From NCBI GenBank assembly GCA_963833465.1, contig CAWHXW010000004.1:496001-560000 (forward strand): 64,000 nucleotides of DNA. The letters are read 5' to 3'. The notes beneath the pieces are model-generated. The model made no database searches, had not been told where the DNA came from, and saw only the letters and a list, made by a program, of their open reading frames with translations. The DNA comes from Fen-1298 sp963833465. GTDB lineage: Bacteria > Bacteroidota > Ignavibacteria > UBA10030. Numbering within the stretch: position 1 is the stretch's first letter; each line of letters opens with the position of its first letter. Shown piece by piece: positions 55,396 to 64,000 of the stretch. A program made the translations under genes and the position numbers.

Positions 55396-55480
55396 GGAGC
55401 TTCAAATTCGCGCATGAGTTCGCAACAGTTCGCCCCCCGCTACTCGAGAGGTCGATTCCGAAAAAGATTCGACGTTTTTT
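55396..55480 (+). repeat. Integration scar D: GGAGCTTCAAAT ... tRNA-Met tail + terminator
   Basis: GGAGCTTCAAAT at 55396-55407, GTTCG and CCCCCGCTAC at 55434-55443, then TCGAGAGGTCGA. This is followed by a hairpin GTCGATTC/GATTCGAC and a T run (55451-55480). The segment after the tail closely follows the tRNA-Met downstream sequence (CTCGAAAGACCGACTC...GATTCGG), so it is the best match of the three scars. Confidence 0.7.
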
Positions 55481-55490
55481 GTTTTATCTA

Positions 55491-55770
55491 TTACTTCTGT
55501 GTGATTAATCTTATCATCAATAAATCATGTGGCTGGATTTTCCCTTTAAATATTTTTCGGGTTGTCCCAAATTTTTCTTTTTCCACAAATCCTTGATGGT
55601 ATAATTTGTTTGAACAGCATTTAATTCTTTCTTTGCAAAGTCATATTTTATAATTTTCTTTAACGAGTTAAATTCGATTTCTTGTGTTTTGAACGAGCTA
55701 TTCAAGAACAAATTGCCAGTCTCCTTGTGCAAGTGGTTTAACCCATTCATGAGGTTTATAAAAGTTTTAT
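55491..55770 (-). pseudogene. Alpha-galactosidase (GH27-like) C-terminal remnant
   Basis: Pieced from three frames on the minus strand: EWVKPLAQGDWQ, then FLNSSFKTQEIEFNSLKKI, then NYTIKDLWKKKNLGQPEKYLKGK, and after a one-base shift in an A run IQPHDLLMIRLITQK with a stop at 55491. The D(L/I)WKKK-(N)LG segment and the PHD-L-(M/L)-(I/L)-R-L ending are typical of the C-terminal beta domain of GH27 alpha-galactosidases. The catalytic barrel is gone. It directly abuts the stop of the glycosyltransferase-like gene. Confidence 0.65.
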
Positions 55771-55772
55771 CT

Positions 55773-57480
55773 CTAATGAATGCAGACCCGAACAGCACCG
55801 GGATAACCAGGCGCCACGCTCATCAATTCCATCGGGTTATCGCATTGCAACCTCCGTACTGCGCGGAATGTGACTCCAGCCGTACGGAGGCGCTCACCGA
55901 AAGGTTCGCGAAAATACTGGAAATCAATCTCGACATCACCCTTCTGCCGTAACAATGCCATCTGCTCATATGTCGTGCGCGTAGCTTCTATCTCCCATTG
56001 AAAATGAGCGACACCAACTAGAACTGCATTGACAAGAAGAATTGCAGTAAGCACATATGCAGTCCAGCGTGCTGCACGCCAACTGGAAATAAATCCTGCT
56101 GCAACAGCAACAATTGGCAGCCACCAGAGTTGCGGTCCATACCGTGCCCACCATGTATGGGTACTTATAAGCACCGATAAAACAATTGTACTAGTAAGTA
56201 GGATAATAATCTCATGCGGCAATCCTCTTCGGACAATCGTAAATCCGGACAGCAACAAACTGATGACCAGTGCACCGCTGAAGAGCGGACCAAAACCTGA
56301 GATGCGTACTTCGTGGAAATAGAATATATTAAAATCCTTCCATCCAACATCGAATGGCCACATAAGTTTGGCATCCTCTCCTTCGAAAAACGGTTGCGAT
56401 CCGGGGCGACCAAAGATTGCATATGCAAACCTGATAAAACGATTTCGGCCAACCATATTGTGTGGTGTCTCATACATCTCGATTGGGTCTTGTCCTCTTT
56501 GGCTTAAACTAGGATAGGCTGCAGTACCAAGCATAGGATAGAATGGATGACCCCGATGAACAGTATTGGTTACATACGGATTAAAGCCAAAAACTTCTGT
56601 GCCAACCACGAGGAATGTAATCTGCATTGCTGTATATTTCCAGAACAGATCGCGTCGCCTCAAAAGAATATATAACCCTCCAGCGGCAATGAAGAAACAA
56701 ATATAAACCAGGCCTGTAAGCTTTGTGTTGATGCATAGAATCGAGGAACTCATTGCACATATGAGAGCCATCAAGCTCGGCTGCCGAAACCAACGAATCA
56801 TCGAGGCAATAAAGCAAGCCAGGAATGAGATCAGAAGACCGTCCACAAGATATGATGCCAATTGGCACGTCACAACTGGGTTAAGAGAAACAAGTACAGC
56901 AATGACAATCGATTTGGCCTCGACTTATCCCGGAATCAATTGAGGCAGCAAGCACAGCAAAAAACGTTGCCACTATTGCTAACCACGGTGCAGCTTTTGC
57001 CATTTCAATATCGCGCGTCGTTTCAAACAGAGCTAATGCAATGTACCACGGTCCTTTGGCATAATAACGTAACCAGTCCTGGAGATGAGGTGCGAAACTA
57101 TGCAATGGATCGGACAGCGGATTCCATCCGTGTGACATTTGATAGACAGCGGTTTGATGGTACCACAATCCGTCCCATGACATATCGAAAAAAGATTTCG
57201 CCAGGAATAAAGCTATGGCTGCAACGACAACCATTGTAACGGACGATATAATCCGTGCCAGACCACATAAGCCTTCACGTCGAGCACACCAGTCACCGAT
57301 AATCAATGATAGAAACAGCGCAACAGGTGCTACGATGGGAAGTACACTTTTACCAATACTAAAACAACAAATAACGAAGAGATATGTTAGAGAGAAAAAC
57401 AACAGAATAATCGTTGTAACAGACCAGCAGAATATTGATAAATGACTATCAGGATTTGGGGTGTCAATGTTACTATTCAT
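55773..57480 (-). pseudogene. Polytopic glycosyltransferase-like membrane protein, frameshifted
   Basis: Two frames join near 56915-56920: the first (57480 to 56881) ends ASIDSGISRG and the second carries on KSIVIAVLVSLNPVVTCQLASYLVDG. The rebuilt protein has about 565 residues and ten or more membrane helices. An early extracytoplasmic loop carries acidic/aromatic residues (FDMSWDGLWYHQTAVYQM), a layout like GT-C fold lipid-sugar-dependent transferases (PMT/ArnT type). The substrate is unknown. The C-terminus ends at the alpha-galactosidase remnant, so it may be shortened by a rearrangement. Confidence 0.75.
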
Positions 57481-57559
57481 AAATATTTTTATGTCGACGA
57501 ACTCACTTACTTCTATTTACATCATAGTGATTGTATGATTATCTCATTCAGAGTGATTT

Positions 57560-59299
57560 CTATTGATATCTATACAGTGAAATTTTTTGAATGCTGATAT
57601 GCGTGCTTGGCAGTTTCACGCCAGTTCCTGACGACGTGCTCGCATGCGTTTCATCGCCATTCAACCTTCTTTCAGAAACCCATTTTCCGCTTTGAAATAT
57701 TCCTTCATCCACTGCATCCACTGCCGCACGCATTGATCCATCTTTCGGAATAAAGAATACATCAAGTGCTTTGCCAACAACAATATACTCCTGCGGACCG
57801 ACATTGATAATAAGACCTCCAGCAATCTCGGTATTTTCTCTTCCTGCAAGTTTGGCTTCGATCTTATAATCTCCTAATTCAAATTGCTGTGCAGGCGACG
57901 CTGTATCGACAACAATTCCTCTCATCGTTCCCATGCCCTGCTGTTCAAGAATAAGAGAAGACATATTTTGCAGTACGGCATAAGCCTTATCTAACGGATC
58001 GTCTTCCATATTGCGGGAATCATCGATGCCGAACGGCGAAAAACATCCTGCGTTGAACTCTCCCATTGTATAGAATACTCTTGCAGCGCCGTAATTTCCA
58101 CCTCGTGTTTCAGGAATGAATAATGGATTACCGCTTCTCGTATATTCCTGGCATACCCAGTTGAAATCATCCAAATAAATATCGGGAGCCAGGAAATCAA
58201 TTGAAGGAGCCGCGGCTCGCCAAACATCCAATACCTGCGGCAAAGGCCCGCCTGAAGGATACCGCCCAGGCCAGTAGCTAAATGGCTGCTTGAGCCACGC
58301 ATTCACATACATAGGAATCGGATATTCTCTTTTTCCGGCTGTGGCAACTTTTTCAGCATACCCGGCATAATTCCATGCCGAAAATAGTTCTTCCGTGTAA
58401 TAGGAATAAAATTTCCAATCTTTCATCTCACGCTTGAATTCACTCTTCCCGAAAACATCCTCCCACGATCCGCTTGTTTTGAACCCATGTGCTTTCCATA
58501 CTTTATACAATTCAGGGTATACGTTTTCTTTATGCGCCACAAGGTAGTTCATTAACTCTTCAGGAACGAGGCCATTGTATGCGGCATTTGCCTGATCGCA
58601 GAAATCTCTCCTTGCATTGCCGGGATTTTCTGAAACCTCTTTGCCCCACGGCTCTCTGCCCAGATTATCAAGCACACCCATTTCATTTTCAACCTGTATC
58701 ATAACGACTGTTTGTTGTTTCGCATCCACTTCTTTGATATGGTGCATCAAAGCGGCAAATGCTTTTGCATCTGCTTCACAGGATGCTTTTCCGAATGTCG
58801 ATAATATTTCTAGCGGTTTTCCTTGTTCATCTCTCGCGCGTGGAAATTTTTGATAATCTTCCTTCACCCAGTAAGGGATATAAACAGAACTTGCGTTCTT
58901 CCAACTTCCGAACCAGATAAGAACCAATTTAAGATTTGCATCTCTCGCGCCGGCAATGAGGCTATCCACTAACGTAAAATCAAATTTCCCTTCTGCCGGC
59001 TCGACAAGTTCCCATGAAACTGTTGCAATAACAGAATTAAGATTTTTTTGCGCAAGCCGTTTCCATACCGGCCTCATATACTCGAATCCGCCGCAGGTCG
59101 AATTATGCAGTTCGCCTGATAAAAGAAGGATCGGCTTCCCTTGCACCACAAGTTGTGTTGCTGTTCCATGCTTTTCCAAATGGGGAATTGTACTAAGAGA
59201 AGATAGTAGTGCTTGATTTCCAGAGTGTTGTTTGGTTTGACTATAACAAGAGACTGTAAATAGAAATATCAAAGAAAAAGCGATTCGGCAAGATTTCAT
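57560..59299 (-). CDS. GH35-like beta-galactosidase with DUF5597-type tail
   Basis: 579 residues from ATG at 59299, which has GGAGGAG upstream; a longer frame to 59365 has no signal. Lipoprotein-like signal (FSLIFLFTVSC). The barrel has GKPILLLSGELHNST, NLNSVIATVSWELVEPAEGKFDF, the acid/base in IQVENEMG (about 205) and the putative nucleophile in PLFIPETRGG. The C-terminal beta domain (about 440-570) matches the DUF5597 arrangement found on GH35/GH42-like enzymes of this phylum. It probably removes beta-galactose from polysaccharide side chains at the surface. Confidence 0.85.
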   Translation of the reverse strand: MKSCRIAFSLIFLFTVSCYSQTKQHSGNQALLSSLSTIPHLEKHGTATQLVVQGKPILLLSGELHNSTCGGFEYMRPVWKRLAQKNLNSVIATVSWELVEPAEGKFDFTLVDSLIAGARDANLKLVLIWFGSWKNASSVYIPYWVKEDYQKFPRARDEQGKPLEILSTFGKASCEADAKAFAALMHHIKEVDAKQQTVVMIQVENEMGVLDNLGREPWGKEVSENPGNARRDFCDQANAAYNGLVPEELMNYLVAHKENVYPELYKVWKAHGFKTSGSWEDVFGKSEFKREMKDWKFYSYYTEELFSAWNYAGYAEKVATAGKREYPIPMYVNAWLKQPFSYWPGRYPSGGPLPQVLDVWRAAAPSIDFLAPDIYLDDFNWVCQEYTRSGNPLFIPETRGGNYGAARVFYTMGEFNAGCFSPFGIDDSRNMEDDPLDKAYAVLQNMSSLILEQQGMGTMRGIVVDTASPAQQFELGDYKIEAKLAGRENTEIAGGLIINVGPQEYIVVGKALDVFFIPKDGSMRAAVDAVDEGIFQSGKWVSERRLNGDETHASTSSGTGVKLPSTHISIQKISLYRYQ

Positions 59300-59443
59300 T
59301 GTATGCTCCTCCAAATAGTAATTTAAATTACCAATGAACTGAAAATATTGATCGACAGTACTCAATTTTATAAAACACTTTGAGATGCTCGTCCTATCTC
59401 TTTTTCTTGAATCTCAGAGATAGAGCGATTCCATGATGCTCAT

Positions 59444-61177
59444 TCAATGCTCTTGTGATGGGGAAGTCTTTGTTGTATTCTTATCAGTCGGCGCTTCTTG
59501 CTTTCCTGTTTCCATTTTCTTTCCATAATCCAACCATTTATAGGTTGTCAGTTGAGGAAAACCCGGGATAAAAATAGGAAATGGAACATTGTTCTCAAGA
59601 ACAAACACATCAATACTTGTTAATTTGATATTGTTAAACTCGTCTACATTGATTTCTGTACAATCACTATACTTTCGACGCAATGAATCTACGTATGGAT
59701 CCAAATATTTTGTGATGATATCCATTTGTCCATTATCATTTACACCTATTGATTTTAAATAGGCATATCTTTGCCAGAGGCTGAGAATTGCATCTTGCCA
59801 CATTTCTGTGTAATGCACTACTGTTGGATATCGATCAAAGCCGCGATTGTAAGCTTCCTGCGTCAGATATCTATCACGCACCATATCAACTATAGCCAGC
59901 ATAAGCTGTTTGGCAATATTACTCTTGTGCAGATTTTTATTTCGGAAAATAAGAGGATGACGCTCTATTTCCTTAATAACATCATCCACTGTCCATATTT
60001 TCCCATCTATGGTGAGAAGAGGTGAATCATGGAGTGCTTTGAGATTACGCTCAATATCATTGGAATCTGGGTTTTCCTGATGATACATTTTAAATGTCTC
60101 GCTAAGCATTGTTTCTTCTTTTTCTTTTTTTGATACGAGATAATGAGGTGCAATGATGTCTACAAATTTCTTGAATGCGTTTGGTTCGAATTGCAGCGTT
60201 TTTCCTTGCATTAAACGCATAATAAAGTGATCATAATGATCATCGGCTTGTTCACGAGTCAATTCTTGATTGACATCATCCCAACGATTGGAAATTTGTT
60301 TTTCTGAGGCAGCCACATGGTCGGTCCATCCCTTCACACGTATAAAAAGATTGCTCTCGTCATTCACCTGCACTGGTCCTATAACTTGATTTACCGCGGG
60401 ATGATTCTCAAACAAGGCTTTACAGACTTCCTTGTTTTCCTTTGACATCCAATTGATATCTCTCTGCGGAAGACTATCCCGCCCTGATACTGCACGGTAT
60501 ATATCGGTGAAAGATGCTGCTGAAGTATCAAGAATTTGTTTGACTACTGCTGCCGCAGAATCAATTGGAATCGTGAAGAATTCAATATGGTACGTCCTTC
60601 CTGCATTTTCGTACGCTCTTCTGAGCATTGTTGTATCTAACGTTACTTTTGCAGTTCCTTCGGCATAATACATTACATTACGCATAAGTTGTTCTTTTCG
60701 CCCCTGAAGCATTCTTTGAAAGGATTCATTTTCCATGAGTTCGTTATCTTTTTTTGCTTCGAGAACTAACATTTTTTCAGCAAGTAAAGAGTTCAATATA
60801 ATTTTATTTTCCAAGCCGCCATTCCCTTTGCAATAATTTGGACGAATCGTATATTCGGCTCGGCGAATAAATTCGTCCACAAGAATTGTCTTACCGTCAA
60901 CCCTTGCAAGCACTCTACTGATATCTGCCATGGGAAGATCAAGCAAGCTTACTTTATTGCTCTTCTTTACAATTGGTTTTCTGCCGGATGCCAGTTTCTT
61001 TTTATTTATTCCAATGCTATCGCGTTTTGCGTTTTGACAGAGACTAATTTGGTCTTGAAACCTCGACTGTGCAGAATGGAGCCCTCGAACATCTTGCGGC
61101 CTACTCTGAGTAGTCATCACAAGAAACAAGAGTATGATGAATATGTAAGAATCGCTTATCAATCTATTTGATAACAT
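59444..61177 (-). CDS. SurA/PPIase-like periplasmic protein
   Basis: 577 residues with an N-terminal hydrophobic signal (YIFIILLFLVMTTQS). It contains SurA_N-like helices (ARVDGKTILVDEFIRRAEYTIRP, NSLLAEKMLVLEAKKDNEL) and an ill-conserved parvulin-like region (YHIEFFTIPIDSAAAVVKQIL, then DSLPQRDINWMSKE and NQVIGPVQVNDESNLFIRVKGW). A second SurA_N-like segment follows (LLTIDGKIWTVDDVIKEI). It probably chaperones outer-membrane or secreted proteins. The active-site residues of parvulins are not evident, so a pure chaperone role is possible. Confidence 0.7.
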   Translation of the reverse strand: MLSNRLISDSYIFIILLFLVMTTQSRPQDVRGLHSAQSRFQDQISLCQNAKRDSIGINKKKLASGRKPIVKKSNKVSLLDLPMADISRVLARVDGKTILVDEFIRRAEYTIRPNYCKGNGGLENKIILNSLLAEKMLVLEAKKDNELMENESFQRMLQGRKEQLMRNVMYYAEGTAKVTLDTTMLRRAYENAGRTYHIEFFTIPIDSAAAVVKQILDTSAASFTDIYRAVSGRDSLPQRDINWMSKENKEVCKALFENHPAVNQVIGPVQVNDESNLFIRVKGWTDHVAASEKQISNRWDDVNQELTREQADDHYDHFIMRLMQGKTLQFEPNAFKKFVDIIAPHYLVSKKEKEETMLSETFKMYHQENPDSNDIERNLKALHDSPLLTIDGKIWTVDDVIKEIERHPLIFRNKNLHKSNIAKQLMLAIVDMVRDRYLTQEAYNRGFDRYPTVVHYTEMWQDAILSLWQRYAYLKSIGVNDNGQMDIITKYLDPYVDSLRRKYSDCTEINVDEFNNIKLTSIDVFVLENNVPFPIFIPGFPQLTTYKWLDYGKKMETGKQEAPTDKNTTKTSPSQEH

Positions 61178-61463
61178 ATACGTAAAAAGCTCCTGAAAAA
61201 AGAAATGCCTCCTTCGATAGAGAGTTCTATAGTATCACTCTCTATTCATACAGCATATACGCTCTCGTGGAATCAAGTTATAACATTGGAAAACGAATTG
61301 CATTTTTCCAATGCCACTTCAGAAAATAAATCCACGAAACGTGGCTACTGAACTTTCTCTGGTCACACAAGCTATAATGTCAATAGCCACTTTCATTTCC
61401 TATTTTTTGAAGACAAAAAATTGTTAGTTCTTATATCTCAGTATATTTTTTTCAACCAAATGA

Positions 61464-62531
61464 TTAATATAGCAAACTTATACCGACAGCTTGAACACCG
61501 CCAAGGATTCCTATGCTTCTGTAGGCATATTCCACTTTTATGCTTTTATTGGACATCATATTTACCAGTATTCCCATTCCGTATGACGCACCGTACTGCG
61601 AGTCTTCCATAAAGAGGGCTTTGTACCCCCCCCGCAGAAATATTTTCCCGAAACTTGGAAAGTTCAACGAGTATTGTGCTCCAACGTTGACGGATTCACT
61701 ATTGTCGTTTGGGTGCAGCGCATCCACAGACAGAATGATTTCATGAACATCGGTCAGGAGAGGTGTTACAGAGACTCCGACTCGGAAAATTAATGGCAAT
61801 TCCCACTCTTGGGTTGCAAGTCTTCCGGGTGCGCTTTGATAATTCCCTGCAGAATTGGGATCTACATCAATCGGAGTTAAGAGGTCGAGACCATCATATT
61901 TGAGTGTCGTGCCATAATTGGAAATACTCATTCCTATATTGAGTCCGTGCTCGTTTCCGCCTGTGGGAGAAAAGAAATCCGTTTTAATAAGGACACCTAA
62001 GTCAAAGGCAAGTGCCGAAGCACTTTCATGCCATATAGAACTTGTGATAATTTTTCCAGTTGCTCCAACAGAAAACCATTCGGTAATATTTCTTGCAAAT
62101 GAAAGGCTAAAAGCCATGTCTTCGGACGTAAACTTTTCTCCTGTTCCTTCTTGCATACTCATCGTAGTGACGTCCATATCTCCGTAGTCCATTATAATAA
62201 AGTTTGCACCGATAGTTCCAAAACTCGGCACTACGATACCGACAGCACCGAAGGTTGTGTTTATTCCTACCAGCCAAGGTTGGGTGACAAACATAACCTC
62301 GCTTCTGCTCATCTGAGCAAGTCCTGCGGGATTCCAATAGCTTGAAGATGCATCATTCGCTAAGCTTACATATGCATCACCCAAAGCGCTTCCTGCTGCT
62401 CCATAACCTATTTCCAGAAAATTGGCCGATGTTGTACCTGCTCGCATCGGCTTCTGTGCGAATGAAGAGATCGACATGATCATCATTACCGCGATGAGCG
62501 CGATCGATCTGTTGAATGAATGTTGTCTCAT
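61464..62531 (-). CDS. PorV/PorQ-family outer-membrane barrel protein
   Basis: 355 residues. Signal peptide (RSIALIAVMMIMSISSFAQ), then the family opening AGTTSANFLEIGYGAAGSALGDAYVSLANDASSSYWNPAGLA, in which the GNPAGL-like segment is diagnostic. A barrel of alternating aromatic strands follows, ending in a terminal aromatic (ISLLY). PorV shuttles type IX cargo to the attachment complex; this paralogue may instead serve a particular cargo. It is encoded 33 bases after a large sorting-domain protein on the same strand, a typical pairing. Confidence 0.85.
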   Translation of the reverse strand: MRQHSFNRSIALIAVMMIMSISSFAQKPMRAGTTSANFLEIGYGAAGSALGDAYVSLANDASSSYWNPAGLAQMSRSEVMFVTQPWLVGINTTFGAVGIVVPSFGTIGANFIIMDYGDMDVTTMSMQEGTGEKFTSEDMAFSLSFARNITEWFSVGATGKIITSSIWHESASALAFDLGVLIKTDFFSPTGGNEHGLNIGMSISNYGTTLKYDGLDLLTPIDVDPNSAGNYQSAPGRLATQEWELPLIFRVGVSVTPLLTDVHEIILSVDALHPNDNSESVNVGAQYSLNFPSFGKIFLRGGYKALFMEDSQYGASYGMGILVNMMSNKSIKVEYAYRSIGILGGVQAVGISLLY

Positions 62532-62564
62532 AGGATTATCTCTCTTTATTTGCTCAATTATTAT

Positions 62565-64000
62565 TTATTTGATTACTGCAAACTTACCGAGTTTTTCCTT
62601 TCCGGTGACGTTTGACTTTATATAGTATATGTAAATCCCTGCAGCAATGTCCAATCCTTCTTTGGTCAGCATATTCCATTTATACGTGCCATTATCTGGA
62701 GCGTTATCGATATCAATCTGCCGTATAAATACTCCGCTCGATGTAAATATTTTTAAGGTACTTTGCGCGGGGATGTGTGTAAAGAGCAGCACTCGTTGCT
62801 GATTAAACCCTTGATTTGCTATGTAGGGTTCCATTGTGTTAGTTACAAGATACGGATTAGGCACTACTTTAATTTGCGACATATCATCATCTATCTTTGA
62901 TACATTTGTAATATTCGCAAGGTTTACTGTAAACATAATAGAATCTTTCAGCGCGTTTATGAATTTCATATGATAGACATCGCCTGGATGGGGCATCCCA
63001 TTGGGAAAGCGAAAGCCAAATATTGTCCCGGCTGTTGCAATTTGACCAGGATTGGGAGTAATAGTATATGATACAAGCACATAATCAGAATCCGGATCGT
63101 ACCTCCCATTGCCATTCACATCTTGCACCACCATATCAAGCTGTTCATAGCCTTTATACCCTGCAGCCGTTGAATCTCGAAAAGACTTGTTAATTATGTG
63201 GAATGGAAATGATAGACCTAACAATGCTTTCGCTGGCATAACTATTTTATTGGTGACATCATAAATACTGTTCGGGTTCGTTTTCCGGTTGATAATCGAT
63301 TTGTACGATGGTTCCAGAGTCGTATCAATAAATATAATATCGTAGTCATAAGCAAAATAGAGTGAGCGTACGATGTTGCGCCTTATGTCAATCGGTATGG
63401 ATCCCGTCTGCCAGCCGCTGCCCAAACTGTCAAACGCAGGAATATCTGAGAATGGATTTATCAAGAACTGCATGCCATCAGTCACGTTCGTTGTTATACC
63501 GTTGCTACTGGGCCGTAAGAATGTTAAAGGAGCGGTGCCAATGGTGTCTGTTTCTTTTACCCAGTTGCTCGGGATGTTATCGGTTGGAGTTTCCTTGGAA
63601 AGGACTGTATCATTCAACGTAGCATCTGAGATAGAATAACCTGTTGTGGAAAGGAATGCATCTCGTTTACTTCGGCTAGATCCACCTGCATAAGAAGCAA
63701 TGGTATCAGCATGGAACTTGATTTTATACAAGTGATTGGCTTTAATGAGATCCGAATTGAAAATTGTTGACTGAATCGTACAGCTTCCTAATACATTTGC
63801 ATAGTCGATGAAATTTATTTTCGGATCACTATACCCTGCTGCTCGTTGATGTGGCGTAACCACTTGAACATTAGATCCCATCGACAGGATATTTCCAGAT
63901 TCGTCAATATCAATTGTTATATTGTTTTCTGTTGGAGGGATGTTTACTGCAAGATTTCCTACTCCTTTCAAACCATAATTATATGCGCATAATGCATAGT
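62565..64000 (-). CDS. Large secreted protein with T9SS sorting domain, partial (5' end outside window)
   Basis: The frame is open through the window end; residues before the first usable start (AYNYGLKGVGNLAVNI) continue the protein. About 478 residues are inside. The part present holds an extended beta-rich region with calcium-like loops (DVNGNGRYDPDSDYV), and a C-terminal sorting-type domain (DMSQIKVVPNPYLVTN, then LKIFTSSGVFIRQIDI and YYIKSNVTGKEKLGKFAVIK). It is probably exported by type IX secretion and works with the PorV-like protein encoded just downstream. The catalytic role, if any, lies outside the window. Confidence 0.85.
   Translation of the reverse strand, partial: YALCAYNYGLKGVGNLAVNIPPTENNITIDIDESGNILSMGSNVQVVTPHQRAAGYSDPKINFIDYANVLGSCTIQSTIFNSDLIKANHLYKIKFHADTIASYAGGSSRSKRDAFLSTTGYSISDATLNDTVLSKETPTDNIPSNWVKETDTIGTAPLTFLRPSSNGITTNVTDGMQFLINPFSDIPAFDSLGSGWQTGSIPIDIRRNIVRSLYFAYDYDIIFIDTTLEPSYKSIINRKTNPNSIYDVTNKIVMPAKALLGLSFPFHIINKSFRDSTAAGYKGYEQLDMVVQDVNGNGRYDPDSDYVLVSYTITPNPGQIATAGTIFGFRFPNGMPHPGDVYHMKFINALKDSIMFTVNLANITNVSKIDDDMSQIKVVPNPYLVTNTMEPYIANQGFNQQRVLLFTHIPAQSTLKIFTSSGVFIRQIDIDNAPDNGTYKWNMLTKEGLDIAAGIYIYYIKSNVTGKEKLGKFAVIK

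Overview
The window reads as an AT-rich chromosome segment from the Bacteroidota/Chlorobi/Ignavibacteriota side of the FCB group. Several proteins end in the Asn-Tyr-Pro-Asn-Pro-Phe-Asn-Pro tail typical of type IX secretion (T9SS) cargo in Ignavibacteria-like genomes. A PorV/PorQ-type barrel, RNase Y, a Reg_prop/Y_Y_Y hybrid two-component sensor and a pheT-zapA-rny order point the same way. The lineage is inferred from these families; no marker gene was compared.

Left part (about 0.7-14.2 kb, nearly all minus strand) is a housekeeping block: thrS-infC-rpmI-rplT, closed by a strong terminator; a tautomerase, pheS, pheT, a coiled-coil protein and zapA; a probable 6S RNA; then rny, coaE, argD, a small unknown gene and a frameshifted DipZ-like thioredoxin protein. 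infC appears to start at ATT. A tRNA-Val(GAC) lies upstream of thrS, with a terminator-like hairpin directly before the thrS start. At 14.2-18.2 kb there are a LysE-family exporter, a VOC protein, a lipoprotein and several decayed genes.

From 18.2 kb the content becomes accessory. A tRNA-Met(CAT) gene with its terminator sits at 18.23-18.35 kb. The same 10-base tRNA tail, CCCCCGCTAC, followed by a terminator-like segment recurs at 21.05, 39.19 and 55.43 kb, each time preceded by GGAGCTTCAAAT. I read these as scars of successive integrations at the tRNA-Met 3' end. They divide the region into three modules: (A-B) a BAAT-type hydrolase with a small HTH regulator and a membrane protein; (B-C) a serine-recombinase remnant, a Ser/Thr kinase with TPR-like repeats, a Doc/DNA-binding pair, a type I restriction-modification locus invaded by GIY-YIG genes and dispersed repeats, an AlbA_2/ATPase protein, three tandem small paralogous genes behind a nested palindromic operator, a Fic protein and a secreted nuclease; (C-D) an AraC remnant, an orphan propeller sensor, an IS, two GH5 and one GH3 glycosidase and a 1,300+ residue hybrid sensor/AraC regulator that probably controls them.

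Right of 55.5 kb come an alpha-galactosidase tail remnant, a frameshifted polytopic glycosyltransferase-like protein, a GH35-like glycosidase, a PPIase-like protein, a PorV-like barrel and the C-terminal part of a large T9SS-type protein running off the window.

Two direct copies of one IS lie 43,729 bases apart; the first is cut by the window start. At least five otherwise intact genes carry single-base frameshifts, so either sequencing indels or real decay is common here.
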